64,000 nt of DNA from Acidobacteriota bacterium (GCA_947467605.1 CANIII010000010.1:62001-126000); one strand, 5' to 3'. Shown: positions 46,084 to 55,788, numbered from the stretch's first letter. Numbers and translations are program-made. Notes: generated from the letters alone by a model not told the origin.

Positions 46084-47244
46084 ACCCGTTCGTACCCCCA
46101 TCAATAGTTCGATGACCAGTTGATCCAGCCGTTCGTACGGTAGCGGACGCGACGCCAGCGCTGCGCGATCAAACACAAATCCCTTGAGATGGGTCGCGAC
46201 GCCGCGGTCGTACGCAGGCAATCGCTCGTCCGCGCCTCGAATCTCTGCGAGTAGCGACTGGATCTCGTCGTCCTCAGCAAACTGCCGCGCTTTGTCTTTC
46301 AGGATCAGGTAGGTGCGCATGCATCCGCGGGCAAAGTCCCACACGCCGTCGGTGTTCTCGCTCCGGTACGCGTGCGCGTCAAAATGGCGCGGTCCGCTGT
46401 AGCCCGACTCCTCAAGCAGCTTCACGACGAAGAACAACGTCTTCAGCGACTCTGATCCAAAACGCAGATCCTGATCAAATCGGCCGGGTTTCTGATCGTT
46501 GAGGTCGATGTGAAACAACTTGCCCGACTCGAGTGCCTGTGCGACGACGTGGTAGAAGTTGAGGCCGGCCATCTGCTCATGCGCGAACTCGGGATTGACG
46601 CCGACCATTTCTGGATGGTCGAGTGTCTGGATAAAGGCGAGATACGCCGGCGTGCTGGCAAAGTAGATGTCGCCGCGGGGCTCATTCGGCTTCGCCTCCA
46701 GCGCAAAGCGCAGCGCGTACTTCTGGTCGCGCGCGTATTCGCACAGGAAATTGATCGCGTCGCGAAACCGCTTGATCGCATCCATGGGATCTTTGGCGGC
46801 GTCAACTTCCGCGCCTTCGCGGCCACCCCAGAACACGTAGGTCTCTGCGCCGAGCTCCACGCCCAGGTCCATCGCCTGCATCGTTTTCTGCAGCGCATAG
46901 CCCCGCACCCTCGGATCGTGTGACGTGAAGGCGCCATCTTTGAAGGCCGGGTCACTAAACAGGTTCGTCGTCGCCATTGGCACGCGCATGCCGGTCTCAG
47001 TCAGCGCGCGTCGAAACTCGCCGACGATGTGATCACGTTCAATCACGGAGGCATCGATCGGCACCAGGTCGTTGTCGTGGAAGTTGACGCCGTAGGCGCC
47101 GAGTTCGGCGAGCCGCCGCACGATCGTCACGGGGTTGATCGCCTCGCGCGTGGCCTCACCAAATGGATCGCGGCCGCGATGGCCGACCGTCCAGAGACCA
47201 AACGTGAATTTGTCGGCGGGTGTGGGCGTGAACATGGCGAACAT
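46066..47244 (-). CDS. xylA: Xylose isomerase, class I
   Basis: Interconverts D-xylose and D-xylulose. The 392-residue length and the start [20 protein letters not shown] match the actinobacterial-type class I enzymes. Active-site residues are visible: [12 protein letters not shown] (catalytic His and Asp), EAKPNEPRG (metal Glu), [11 protein letters not shown] (metal Glu and His) and [19 protein letters not shown] (metal Asp cluster). ATG 47244 or 47235 could be the start. It is convergent with xylB, and no xylose transporter or XylR is nearby. Confidence 0.95.
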   Translation of the reverse strand: MFAMFTPTPADKFTFGLWTVGHRGRDPFGEATREAINPVTIVRRLAELGAYGVNFHDNDLVPIDASVIERDHIVGEFRRALTETGMRVPMATTNLFSDPAFKDGAFTSHDPRVRGYALQKTMQAMDLGVELGAETYVFWGGREGAEVDAAKDPMDAIKRFRDAINFLCEYARDQKYALRFALEAKPNEPRGDIYFASTPAYLAFIQTLDHPEMVGVNPEFAHEQMAGLNFYHVVAQALESGKLFHIDLNDQKPGRFDQDLRFGSESLKTLFFVVKLLEESGYSGPRHFDAHAYRSENTDGVWDFARGCMRTYLILKDKARQFAEDDEIQSLLAEIRGADERLPAYDRGVATHLKGFVFDRAALASRPLPYERLDQLVIELLMGVRTGKRVSG

Positions 47245-47264
47245 GTTAGCGCTACACTGCCTTG

Positions 47265-48407
47265 ATGATCACCGGCACCCGCCTGTCGCTCGGCCGCGTC
47301 ATCCCTCTCGTGATCGCGATGGTGATGGTGCTCGACGTTGCGGCCCACGCGCTGCCGGCCGAGTGGGTGGCGTTTCGCGCGTGGGAAGTGGTGACGCGCT
47401 ATCCGATCGGCGCCGGGCACTTCACGCCGAACGCGCACTACGAGAACGAAGACTCGTTCGGCGACCTGGCGGCACTCGCCAATCGGCCCGATTGGCGTGC
47501 CTATCGACGCGAGACTTTCACCGTCGATCGCGCGGGGTTCAGGAAGAACCCGGGCGCAACCGACAGCACCGTGTACAAGGCGATCATCATCGGCGACTCG
47601 TTTGGCGTCGGGTCCGGTGTGAGCGACAACGAGACGCTCGCGGTCGAATTGGAGCGCGAGACAGGACGACCGACGTTCAATGCGGCGTCGCTGCCGATCG
47701 ACCTCCGACACTTGCTGCCGCTCGTCGACCAATTGCGCATCTCACGCGGTGTGGTGCTCTACGAATACCTCGAGCGGGAGGACCTGCCATCGTCATCCCT
47801 CGTGTACACGCAGCCACTGATTGCCAATGAACGCGTGTTTCGAGCGGCGAGCGTCGCCGCAAAAGTGTGGAAGGGTTTCTGGGATATCTGCCCGCTCACG
47901 ATCCTGTCGCAGGGTTTCTACAAGCGACTCGAGCGCGAGGGTGCGCTGCCCGACGACTACGGCGGCAACGTGGTGGCGGCGTCGTTGCGCGGCGGGTCAC
48001 GGATGCTGTTCCTCCCGTCAGAGATCGCGAACTTCCGCAAGGCTCACGCATTTGATCTGTCGGGGATGTTGACGATGCGCGACGCGTTGGCGGCGCGAGG
48101 GCTCGAATTCCGGATGGTGCTGGTGCCCGAGAAGCACACCGTCTACGCACCGTTGCTGGCCAATCCGCCCGCTGAGCCATCCGCGCTCTATCTCAACGTG
48201 CTCGAAGAGAAGCTCCGCGCTGCCGGCATCTCCGTCGTTAACCTGCTACCCGTGTTTCGCCAGGCCGCAGCCGAACAACTCTCGACAGGGCGACGTCTGT
48301 ATCTGGACGATGACACCCACTGGAATGCTGACGGCGTGAGACTCGCGGCCGAGACGGTGAGCGACAGCGAACGAAAAGAGCTGACGCTGGTCCTGAAGAA
48401 GCAGTAG
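47265..48407 (+). CDS. AlgJ/AlgX-like SGNH-hydrolase-fold protein, membrane-anchored
   Basis: A 380-residue protein with an N-terminal signal-anchor helix ([19 protein letters not shown]). The SGNH-type catalytic core is visible: [19 protein letters not shown] with the Ser in GDSF, and [16 protein letters not shown] with the Asp-x-x-His pair. This arrangement is that of AlgJ/AlgX O-acetyltransferases acting on polysaccharide, though substrate is unknown here. I use ATG 47265 rather than the TTG just before. It is divergent from xylA with about 20 bases between. Confidence 0.78.
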   Translation: MITGTRLSLGRVIPLVIAMVMVLDVAAHALPAEWVAFRAWEVVTRYPIGAGHFTPNAHYENEDSFGDLAALANRPDWRAYRRETFTVDRAGFRKNPGATDSTVYKAIIIGDSFGVGSGVSDNETLAVELERETGRPTFNAASLPIDLRHLLPLVDQLRISRGVVLYEYLEREDLPSSSLVYTQPLIANERVFRAASVAAKVWKGFWDICPLTILSQGFYKRLEREGALPDDYGGNVVAASLRGGSRMLFLPSEIANFRKAHAFDLSGMLTMRDALAARGLEFRMVLVPEKHTVYAPLLANPPAEPSALYLNVLEEKLRAAGISVVNLLPVFRQAAAEQLSTGRRLYLDDDTHWNADGVRLAAETVSDSERKELTLVLKKQ

Positions 48408-48438
48408 CCTTTCACCGAGCACAGACAGGAGCTTTCGC

Positions 48439-49569
48439 ATGTTTCGCGTAGTGATCGCATCTCTTCTCGCGTCATTTGTTTCCACACAGACCCCGGTGCA
48501 AACGCCGCCACCGCAGCAGCAGGCGCCGCCCGTCGCGGGCCAGGCACGCGGGCAGGGCGCAGGTGCTGCACAAGGCGCTGCGCCGGCGGGTCAGGGCCAG
48601 GGCCGCGGACCCCAAACGCCCGAGCAGATCAAAGCCGCGCGTGATCGCGAGGTCGAGCAACAGAAAGCGACCGACGAAACTTGGCGCAAGGGCAGCGCCG
48701 GCATCATGAAGATGGAGAAGATCACCTACAAGAGCAAGGCAGGTGGCTTCACCGTGCCGGCATTTGTGTTCTCTCCGCTACAGCCGCGCGGCCCGAAGGG
48801 ACATCCCGCGCTCGTGTGGGTCCATCCCGACATCCGCGGCCACGTCTACGAGTACTACATCCCCTACGTGCAGGAAGCCGTGAAGCGCGGCTACGTCGTG
48901 ATCGCTCCTGAGTACCGCGGCAGCTACGGCTATGGCGCCGAACACTACGACGCAATCGACTACGGTGGCGAGGAAGTAGACGACGTGACGTCGGCGACGG
49001 AGTATTTGAAGACGATGCCGATCGTGGACATTGATCGCGTCGGCATCATTGGCTGGAGCCACGGCGGCATGATCACACTGCTGGCCGCCGAACGTGAGAC
49101 GAAGATGTTCAAGGCCGTGGCGGCGCTCGTGCCGGTGACGAATCTCTTTCAGCGCCTGGCTTGGAACGGCGTCGAGCAGCGCAAAGCGCAGATCGATCCG
49201 CAGAATCGCTACGGCGGACTGCCGCAACAGAAACACGATGAGTACAAGCGTCGCTCGCCGATCTATCAGATTGACAACATCGACGTGCCGCTGCTGGTGC
49301 ACATCACCAAGAACGACGCGGACGTCGTCTACGAAGAAGCCGCACAGCTGGTTGACGCACTCCGCGCCCGCAAGCCCTTCACCGCTGAGACGAAGATCTA
49401 CGAGGCCCCACTTGGCGGGCATCTGTTTGATCGGCAATACCTCCGGCAGGGGCTGGCAACCGACGTGGCGTTCTACACGCCGACCAACACGCCTGAACAG
49501 CGCGATTCCTGGAACCGCGTGTGGACCTTCCTCGACTGGAATCTGCGGCCATACCAGGGAGCGAAATAG
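48439..49569 (+). CDS. Secreted S9-type peptidase/alpha-beta hydrolase
   Basis: A 376-residue exported hydrolase; AGGAG seven bases upstream supports ATG 48439. After the signal peptide comes a disordered Gln/Gly/Ala/Pro-rich linker (residues 18-60). The catalytic domain has the nucleophile in IIGWSHGGMITLL, the Asp in HITKNDADVVYEEA and the His in PLGGHLFDR. It lacks the beta-propeller of full prolyl oligopeptidases, resembling the dipeptidyl-peptidase-like C-terminal domain alone. A GNAT gene follows directly. Confidence 0.87.
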   Translation: MFRVVIASLLASFVSTQTPVQTPPPQQQAPPVAGQARGQGAGAAQGAAPAGQGQGRGPQTPEQIKAARDREVEQQKATDETWRKGSAGIMKMEKITYKSKAGGFTVPAFVFSPLQPRGPKGHPALVWVHPDIRGHVYEYYIPYVQEAVKRGYVVIAPEYRGSYGYGAEHYDAIDYGGEEVDDVTSATEYLKTMPIVDIDRVGIIGWSHGGMITLLAAERETKMFKAVAALVPVTNLFQRLAWNGVEQRKAQIDPQNRYGGLPQQKHDEYKRRSPIYQIDNIDVPLLVHITKNDADVVYEEAAQLVDALRARKPFTAETKIYEAPLGGHLFDRQYLRQGLATDVAFYTPTNTPEQRDSWNRVWTFLDWNLRPYQGAK

Positions 49570-49570
49570 C

Positions 49571-50557
49571 CTGAGTCCGATCGAATCTGCCCGTCTGCGA
49601 TATCGCCGTCCAGAGCTGTCGGACTCTTCCGAGATCTTCGCGCGGTACTCCGCCGATCCCGACGTCACGCGCTATCTCGGTTGGCCGCGTCATCAGTCGA
49701 TCGCCGATACGCAGGGCTTCGTGCGGTTCAGTGACAGCGAATGGGATCGCTGGTCAGCCGGGCCGCTGCTGATCGAGTCGAAGGACACCGGTCAGCTACT
49801 CGGCAGTACGGGGCTGATGTTTGAGTCCGCGACATCAGCGGCCGTTGGCTACGTGTTGGCCAAGGACGCGTGGGGCCACGGCTACGCCACGGAGACGCTG
49901 CAGGCGGTGACGTCTTTGGCCGCATCGCTCGGAGTCACGCGCGTCTTCGCGCTCTGTCATCCGCGGCATCGCGCATCTGCGCGCGTGCTCGACAAGGGCG
50001 GGTTCCTCCTGAACGCGTCATTCATTCCCGCGCAGTTTCCCAATCTCGACGGTACTGATCGCGGAGAAGCGTTGATGTACCTCCATCCGCCCGACCTTCA
50101 CGTCGAGCCGCTCGGCGATGCGAATGATGTGCAAGAGTGCGCGCGCATGATGGCGTCATCCGAACCGTGGATCACGCTACAACGCACGGCTGAAGGGCTC
50201 GTGCCGGTCATCAGCGACCCTGTGAAGGAAGTGCATCTCGTTCGCGACGCGGACGGCATCGCCGCGTTCATCATTCTCGATCTGCGCGGACTCACGAATG
50301 GCTACGTGCAAACCATTTGTGTGCGCGCCGATCGTCGCGGCGGTGGCCTCGGTGCGGCGCTACTTGGCTGGTCGGAGATTCATATTCAGCAGCAGAGCCC
50401 GAACGTGTTCCTGTGCGTGTCGTCGTTCAACCCTGGCGCGCAGAAGTTCTATGCGCGTCTGGGCTATGAGCGCGTTGGCGTGTTGCGCGACTACGTGATC
50501 TCCGGCTACGACGAGATCCTGATGCGCAAGACACGTGGGCCTCTGCGCCGGAAATGA
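49571..50557 (+). CDS. Tandem GNAT acetyltransferase, probable CTG start
   Basis: About 328 residues containing two GNAT domains. The first (about 1-165) is RimJ/RimL-like, with ARLRYRRPELSDSSEIFARY and KDAWGHGYATETLQAVTSLA. The second (about 170-320) has VRADRRGGGLGAALLGWSEI and NPGAQKFYARLGYERVG. No ATG/GTG/TTG is available early enough in frame after the upstream stop. CTG at 49571 is preceded by GGGAG nine bases away and matches the natural start of domain one, so I infer a CTG initiation codon. Substrate unknown. Confidence 0.75.
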   Translation: MSPIESARLRYRRPELSDSSEIFARYSADPDVTRYLGWPRHQSIADTQGFVRFSDSEWDRWSAGPLLIESKDTGQLLGSTGLMFESATSAAVGYVLAKDAWGHGYATETLQAVTSLAASLGVTRVFALCHPRHRASARVLDKGGFLLNASFIPAQFPNLDGTDRGEALMYLHPPDLHVEPLGDANDVQECARMMASSEPWITLQRTAEGLVPVISDPVKEVHLVRDADGIAAFIILDLRGLTNGYVQTICVRADRRGGGLGAALLGWSEIHIQQQSPNVFLCVSSFNPGAQKFYARLGYERVGVLRDYVISGYDEILMRKTRGPLRRK

Positions 50558-50598
50558 CTCCCAAGGAGTAGACTGGGCCCCTTTGGGAGGAGCGTCCT

Positions 50599-51159
50599 AT
50601 GGTGTCTGCGTTCTCGTTGTGGCTTCCGATTCTGATCTCTGCCGCGCTCGTGTTTGTCGCCAGCTCGTTGATTCACATGGTGTTTGGGTACCACGCGAAC
50701 GACGTCAAGGCCGTGCCGAAGCAGGATGACGTCATGGCGGCGTTGCGGCCGTTCAACATCCCGCCTGGCGACTACTGCATGCCGCGGCCAGGGTCGATGA
50801 AGGAACTGGGCTCGGCGGAACACAAGGCGCGCATCGAGAAGGGCCCCAACGTCATCTTCACGGTGATGCCGCCCAATGCGTCGTTCATGGGCGCCACGCT
50901 GGGAAAGTGGTTCGCGTACTCGATCGTCGTGTCTTTTGTGGTGGCGTACGTCACGGGCATCGCGCTCCCCCGGGGCGCGACGTATCCTCAGGTGTTCCGT
51001 TTGGCGGCGACGGTCGGGTTTGCCTGCTACGCGATGGCACTTCCGCAGTTCTCGGTGTGGTACCGCCGCAGTTGGGCCACGACGCTAATTTCCATGCTGG
51101 ACGGCTTCATTTACGGCTGTCTCCTCGGGGGAACCTTCGGTTGGTTGTGGCCGAAATAG
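50599..51159 (+). CDS. Membrane protein of unknown function
   Basis: A 186-residue protein with about four membrane helices: residues 5-30, 95-120, 130-145 and 160-180. A soluble loop lies at about 35-90 and includes FNIPPGDYCMPRPGSMKEL. GGGAGGAG lies shortly before ATG 50599. The last helices contain small-residue motifs (GFIYGCLLGGTFGWLWPK). I do not recognise a family. It stands between the GNAT gene and the SWIB protein gene. Confidence 0.75.
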   Translation: MVSAFSLWLPILISAALVFVASSLIHMVFGYHANDVKAVPKQDDVMAALRPFNIPPGDYCMPRPGSMKELGSAEHKARIEKGPNVIFTVMPPNASFMGATLGKWFAYSIVVSFVVAYVTGIALPRGATYPQVFRLAATVGFACYAMALPQFSVWYRRSWATTLISMLDGFIYGCLLGGTFGWLWPK

Positions 51160-51191
51160 GCCGTCTCCTAGGGAAAAACAGGCCTTTGCGC

Positions 51192-51211
51192 CGATTTTCA
51201 TAGGAAAATCG
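51192..51211. other. 8-bp perfect hairpin in the gap before the SWIB gene
   Basis: CGATTTTC and GAAAATCG are exact complements around the loop ATAG. It lies 33 bases after the membrane protein stop. There is no T-run right after the stem on the plus strand, so termination is uncertain; an operator or RNA-stability role is equally possible. A run of seven T at 51248-51254 is further downstream, just before the SWIB ribosome site. Confidence 0.4.
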
Positions 51212-51268
51212 CCGGAGATTGGTACTAAGATAAGCCGTCGTTCGTTCTTTTTTTGAGGAGCATGTCCA

Positions 51269-51583
51269 ATGGCCAAGAAAGCCGCTGTAAAGAAAACTGC
51301 CAAGAAAGCCACGAAAGCCGCGAAGCCCGCGAAGAAGGCCAATGCCGCGTTCATGAAGCCCATGAACATCGGTCCGGCACTCGCTGAAGTGATCGGCGCC
51401 AACCCGATGCCGCGCACGGAAGTGACCAAGAAGCTGTGGGCGTACATCAAGAAGCACAACCTGCAGGATCCGAAGAACAAGCGCAACATCAAGGCCGATG
51501 ACAAGCTCAAGGCCGTGTTCGGCGGCAAGGCCGTCGTCAACATGTTCGAGATGACCAAGCTCGTCGGCAAGCACCTCAAGTAG
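51269..51583 (+). CDS. SWIB/MDM2-domain DNA-binding protein with histone H1-like tail
   Basis: A 104-residue protein. The first 27 residues are Lys/Ala repeats (MAKKAAVKKTAKKATKAA) like the basic tails of histone H1-like proteins. The remainder is a SWIB domain (FMKPMNIGPALAEVIGANPM, WAYIKKHNLQDPKNKR, MFEMTKLVGKHLK). Such bacterial proteins are thought to compact or organise DNA. GAGGAG eight bases upstream supports ATG 51269. It stands alone, 7 bases before the next gene. Confidence 0.9.
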   Translation: MAKKAAVKKTAKKATKAAKPAKKANAAFMKPMNIGPALAEVIGANPMPRTEVTKKLWAYIKKHNLQDPKNKRNIKADDKLKAVFGGKAVVNMFEMTKLVGKHLK

Positions 51584-51590
51584 AAACACC

Positions 51591-52715
51591 GTGAGAACGG
51601 ACGGACCCGCGCGCGCTGGAAAGCAGTCAATTCTGGCGCGCGCAGGATTCGTCGCTCTGGCGGTCGCGACGCTGATCCTCTCAGCCTCTGCGCAAACACC
51701 GCAAACACCGGCGCCCCCCGTCACCGAGGGCAACTTCACCGTTCGCAACCACACCTTCCGTTCAGGCGAATCGCTCGCCGACGTCCGCCTCCACTACCGC
51801 ACGCTCGGTGCGCCGAAGAAAGACGCGAGCGGCGTCGTCACTAACGCGGTGCTCGTCATGCACGGCACCGGCGGGACGGGCGCGCAGTTCATCACACGCA
51901 GTTTTTCAGGCGAACTCTTTGGGCCCGGGCAGCCGCTCGACGCGACGAAGTTCTTCATCGTCTTGCCTGATGGCATTGGCCACGGCGGATCGAGCAAGCC
52001 GAGCGACGGCCTCCACGCCAAGTTTCCGCACTACGGCTACCTCGACATGGTGGATCTGCAGCACACACTGCTCGTGGACGGGCTCGGCGTGAATCACGCG
52101 CGGCTCGTCATGGGCACGTCGATGGGCGGCATGCAGACGTGGTTGTGGGGCGAGCAGTTCCCGACATTCATGGACGCCCTGATGCCGCTCGCGAGCGTGC
52201 CGGGCCAGATCTCCGGCCGCAACCGCGTGTGGCGGCGACTCATCATCGATGCGATCCGAAACGACCCCACATGGATGGGCGGCGAGTACAAGACGCAGCC
52301 GGCCTCGTTGCGCACGGTCGAGCAGATGATCTGGCTGGTCGGCGGCAATCCCGCCAAACGCTACCAGGCCGCGCCCACGCTCGCCGACGCAGATCGTGTG
52401 ATGGAAGCCGCGCTCGTCAGCTCCATGCGCAACGCCGACGCGAACGACATCCTCTACCAATACGAATCGTCACGCGACTACGACCCGGCACCAGGGCTCG
52501 AGAAGATCGTCGCGCCGCTCATCGCCGTCAACACCGCCGACGACATCGTGAACCCGCCCGACATTCCCGTGCTCGAGAAAGAGATCACACGCGTGAAGCG
52601 CGGCCGCGCCATCGTGATCCCCGAGAGCGACAAGACGAATGGCCATGGCACCCATACCCTCGCGGCCGTCTGGAGGGAACACCTGCTCCAGCTCCTGAAA
52701 GACTCGCAGCGCTAA
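51591..52715 (+). CDS. Secreted MetX-like alpha/beta hydrolase (homoserine acetyltransferase family)
   Basis: A 374-residue protein from GTG 51591, with an N-terminal signal segment (FVALAVATLILSASAQT). The fold follows MetX: DVRLHYRTLGAPKKDASGV, FIVLPDGIGHGGSSKP, the nucleophile Ser177 in MGTSMGGMQTW, the Asp in AVNTADDIVNPP and the His in NGHGTHTLAAVW. All three catalytic residues are present. Export argues against a role in methionine synthesis; a secreted esterase or acyltransferase is more likely. The following gene is a clear tandem paralogue. Confidence 0.88.
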   Translation: MRTDGPARAGKQSILARAGFVALAVATLILSASAQTPQTPAPPVTEGNFTVRNHTFRSGESLADVRLHYRTLGAPKKDASGVVTNAVLVMHGTGGTGAQFITRSFSGELFGPGQPLDATKFFIVLPDGIGHGGSSKPSDGLHAKFPHYGYLDMVDLQHTLLVDGLGVNHARLVMGTSMGGMQTWLWGEQFPTFMDALMPLASVPGQISGRNRVWRRLIIDAIRNDPTWMGGEYKTQPASLRTVEQMIWLVGGNPAKRYQAAPTLADADRVMEAALVSSMRNADANDILYQYESSRDYDPAPGLEKIVAPLIAVNTADDIVNPPDIPVLEKEITRVKRGRAIVIPESDKTNGHGTHTLAAVWREHLLQLLKDSQR

Positions 52716-52807
52716 CCGGCGCGGCGCGATTGTGACGGCCCTGTAACTTTTCACGCGACCGCGGGCGCGCTGCGCCTCGCGTGCTAGCCTGCCAGCGATC
52801 TCCCAAC

Positions 52808-54136
52808 ATGGCTCGGCTTACCGTTGCTGCGTTCGTGCTTATGCTGCTCACTCTCCGGGCTGAGCAGGAGCCCGCACGTTCGGCGGCATCCGTCGCGACC
52901 GAAGGCGACTACGTTGTTCATGACTACGTGTTCCGCTCAGGTGAGCGCATGTCGGACGTGCGTTTGCACTACCGCACGCTCGGCGCGCCCCACCGGAGGC
53001 TGAACGGTGCAGTCGACAATGCTGTGCTGATCCTGCATGGCGAGGGAAAGACCGGTGAGCAGTTCCTCGTGACGGGTTTTGCGGGCGAGCTCTTCGGGCC
53101 TGGGCAACTGCTCGACGCGACGAGATACTTCATAATTCTGCCTGACAGCCTCGGCCACGGTGGGTCGAGCAAGCCCGGTGATGGCCCCGGTACCCGGTTT
53201 CCGCGCTACGGCGATCAGGACATCGTCGATCTGCAGCGCAAGTTGCTGACCGACGGGCTCGGTGTCAATCACGCTGCGCTCATCATGGGCACGGCGATGG
53301 GCGGTCGGCACACGTGGCTGTGGGGCGAACGCTATTCCGATTTCATGTCCGCGCTCATGCCGATCGCCAGCGTGCCGTCTGTGGAGACGGTCGGCGCATC
53401 TAGCGCGCTTGATCCGAGCCCCAACATCGCATGGGTCAGAGTCCCTCTGACGGTCGTGAATGCCGCAGAGGACTTTGCGAGTGATGCCGATCGCGCGATG
53501 CTGGAAAAGGAAATCAAGCGAGTGCGACTTGGGTGGTCTGCGGTGATTCCGGCCGGTGCCCGCACCAGTGGAGCGACGTACACATCGGTGGCGCAGTGGG
53601 CCGACGAGCTGAATCGACTGCTCATCATTTCGCAACCATCTACGACGGGGCGTGCCGCGCGCGCGTCTGATGTCATGCCGCGCACCGTTGCCGAGGCTGA
53701 AGCAGAAGGCCGCACCTGGCCGCAAGACAGCGTAGCGGCCAGCGGTCCGTCTCAACTGATCGACGGCGAATTTCCCGGCACTCCGGAACGACGTTGCGTC
53801 GACGTCGACCAGGGCGGCTGGCTCCGGTCGGGTGACTTTGAAGGCGGCAAGTTCCGCGGCTGGCTCCAGCAGGAGCTCTTCTGGACGCCACATCGGCTTC
53901 GGTATGGCGCGCGCGGAGAGGTCCCTGTCTTCAGCCTCCGTATGGTCCGGCTGGACGCGCAGGCGCCCGCGCGCGTCCTCGAAAAGGACAGATCTGCGCG
54001 AAGCGCCAACGTCCCGGTCGAGAAGGAGAAGCGCTTCTACATCACGCGGCTCGAACTGCCTTCACCCGGGAAGTGGATGCTCGTCGTCACCGCCGGCCCG
54101 CACTGGGGCTGTTTCATCGAAACTGTAGAGCGCTGA
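52808..54136 (+). CDS. Catalytically degenerate MetX-like paralogue with extra C-terminal domain
   Basis: A 442-residue exported protein. Residues 30-195 align closely with the gene just upstream (SDVRLHYRTLGAPHRRLNGA, YFIILPDSLGHGGSSKPGDG, LGVNHAALIMGTAMGGRHTW). The nucleophile Ser is Ala163 (GTAMGG), about 85 residues of the lid region are deleted after ASVPSVETVG, and the catalytic His segment is replaced (ARTSGATYTS). A 140-residue C-terminal region, absent from the paralogue, is beta-rich and Cys-containing (GTPERRCVDVDQGGW, MLVVTAGPHWGCF). It is a pseudoenzyme, perhaps a binding protein. ATG 52808 has no strong ribosome site; GTG 52781 is the alternative. Confidence 0.8.
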   Translation: MARLTVAAFVLMLLTLRAEQEPARSAASVATEGDYVVHDYVFRSGERMSDVRLHYRTLGAPHRRLNGAVDNAVLILHGEGKTGEQFLVTGFAGELFGPGQLLDATRYFIILPDSLGHGGSSKPGDGPGTRFPRYGDQDIVDLQRKLLTDGLGVNHAALIMGTAMGGRHTWLWGERYSDFMSALMPIASVPSVETVGASSALDPSPNIAWVRVPLTVVNAAEDFASDADRAMLEKEIKRVRLGWSAVIPAGARTSGATYTSVAQWADELNRLLIISQPSTTGRAARASDVMPRTVAEAEAEGRTWPQDSVAASGPSQLIDGEFPGTPERRCVDVDQGGWLRSGDFEGGKFRGWLQQELFWTPHRLRYGARGEVPVFSLRMVRLDAQAPARVLEKDRSARSANVPVEKEKRFYITRLELPSPGKWMLVVTAGPHWGCFIETVER

Positions 54137-54202
54137 TTTTCAGGGCATTCCCAGCTGGCGCCCGCAGCGCCCGGTCTCCGCTCTGGTGATAACGTTCGGC
54201 GG

Positions 54203-55498
54203 ATGAGGCTGTCTCTTCCGCTCGCCGCCCTGTTTGTCGTCAACGTTCTCGCGCAGGCCGGCGGTGTTTCGCCGGACGAACGCGCGCTCGCCAAGTTCAT
54301 CGACGACCACCACACCGAAGCCGTCGCGCTGCTCGAGAAAGCCGTCAACATCAACAGCGGCACAGGGAATCTCGCGGGCGTGCGCGCGGTGGGGCAGCTC
54401 TTCAAAACGGAGTTCGACGCGCTCGGCTTCAAGACCACCTGGATCGACGGCGCCGCGTTTCAACGCGCGGGTCACCTCGTCGCTGATCATCCCGGCTCAG
54501 GGCCGCGCGTGCTGCTCATCGGCCATCTCGACACGGTGTTTGAACTCGACAGTCCATTCCAGAAATTCACACGCGGTACGGGCGACGTCGCGAGCGGTCC
54601 TGGCATCATCGACATGAAGGGCGGCGACGTCGTCATCCTTCAGGCGCTCAAGGCGCTGAAGGCCACCGGTGCGCTCACGTCCATGAACATCGTTGTCGTC
54701 ATGACGGGCGACGAAGAAGATGGCGGCCGGCCACTGTCGATCGCGCGCGCGGCGCTCGTGGATGCCGCGAAGGGCGCGACGTACGCGATCGGATTCGAGA
54801 ACGGCGACAGCAACATCGCGCACGCGGTGTCGGCGCGGCGCGGCATTCAGAGCTGGGAACTGCGCGTCAAGTCGAAGACCGGACATTCGTCGCAGGTCTT
54901 CACCGCCGACGCCGGCAATGGCGCCATCTTCGAGGCCGCGAGAATTCTCAACACGTTTCGCGAGAAGCTCGGCAGCGAGCCGCACCTCACGTTCAATCCC
55001 GGCGTGATCGGCGGCGGCACCACCGCGGAGTTCGACAGCAAGACCGCTACGGTGAAGTCGTTCGGCAAGACCAACGTCATCGCCGCCGAGGCCGTCGTCA
55101 CCGGCGACATGCGCGCGCTGACGGTGGAGCAGTTCACGAAGACCCGGGCGGCCATGGAGGCTATCGTGAAGTCGGCGCAGTCGGCCACGACGTCCGCCAC
55201 CATCACATTCGGCGAAGGCTACCCACCGCTGTCTCCGACCACGGGCAATGACGCGCTACTCGCCACGTTCAACAAGGCAAGCGAAGATCTCGGCCTGGGC
55301 ACCGTCACCGCTGTCAGCCCTGACCGCGCTGGCGCCGCCGATGTGTCGTTCATCGGTGGGCAGGTCAAGAGCGTCATTGACGCCGTCGGTATGAAGGGCG
55401 GCGACGACCACTCGCCGGCCGAGCACGCCGACCTCAGTTCACTGGCCATTCAGGCCAAACGCGCGGCCGTGACACTGCTACGATTGTCGAAGAAGTAG
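54203..55498 (+). CDS. Secreted M20-family metallopeptidase
   Basis: A 431-residue exported dizinc hydrolase of the glutamate carboxypeptidase/ArgE group. After the signal peptide (LSLPLAALFVVNVLAQA), the metal and catalytic residues are seen in order: LIGHLDTVFEL, GIIDMKGGDVV, MTGDEEDGG, the dimerisation domain with SKTGHSSQVF, and the last ligand in GGDDHSPAEHADLSS. It probably removes a C-terminal or acyl group from peptides in the periplasm. Confidence 0.9.
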   Translation: MRLSLPLAALFVVNVLAQAGGVSPDERALAKFIDDHHTEAVALLEKAVNINSGTGNLAGVRAVGQLFKTEFDALGFKTTWIDGAAFQRAGHLVADHPGSGPRVLLIGHLDTVFELDSPFQKFTRGTGDVASGPGIIDMKGGDVVILQALKALKATGALTSMNIVVVMTGDEEDGGRPLSIARAALVDAAKGATYAIGFENGDSNIAHAVSARRGIQSWELRVKSKTGHSSQVFTADAGNGAIFEAARILNTFREKLGSEPHLTFNPGVIGGGTTAEFDSKTATVKSFGKTNVIAAEAVVTGDMRALTVEQFTKTRAAMEAIVKSAQSATTSATITFGEGYPPLSPTTGNDALLATFNKASEDLGLGTVTAVSPDRAGAADVSFIGGQVKSVIDAVGMKGGDDHSPAEHADLSSLAIQAKRAAVTLLRLSKK

Positions 55499-55533
55499 CC
55501 GCGGGCCTCCGCGGTTCAGCACGGGAGATCCCC

Positions 55534-55788
55534 ATGGCCATCTTGCGGACATTCAGTAACGAAATCGAAGCGGAAATGGCGATGTCGGCGCTCGAAGCGG
55601 CGGGCATCCAAAGCGCCATGACGCGCGACGATTGCGGCGGCATTCAACCGGCGATGGGGCTCACGGGCGGTATCCAGGTGATTGTTGACGACGAGAACAT
55701 TGAGGCGGCGACCGAGGTGCTCGACGCTCCAGCCGAGGAACCATCGGATGAATTCGTGGGCCGGCCCGATGGCGATCTCGAAGACTAA
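55534..55788 (+). CDS. DUF2007-type small protein
   Basis: An 84-residue protein with the pattern ILRTFSNEIEAEMAMSALEA, AGIQSAMTRDDCGGIQP and VIVDDENIEAATEVLD, which matches the putative signal-transducing DUF2007 family. The C-terminus is acidic. It overlaps the following Cdd1-like gene by 20 bases, so the two are probably co-expressed. Function unknown. Confidence 0.82.
   Translation: MAILRTFSNEIEAEMAMSALEAAGIQSAMTRDDCGGIQPAMGLTGGIQVIVDDENIEAATEVLDAPAEEPSDEFVGRPDGDLED

Noticed and set aside
49238..49570. Upstream part of the GNAT open frame
   Set aside because: It is out-of-frame S9 peptidase sequence; GNAT homology begins only after 49571.
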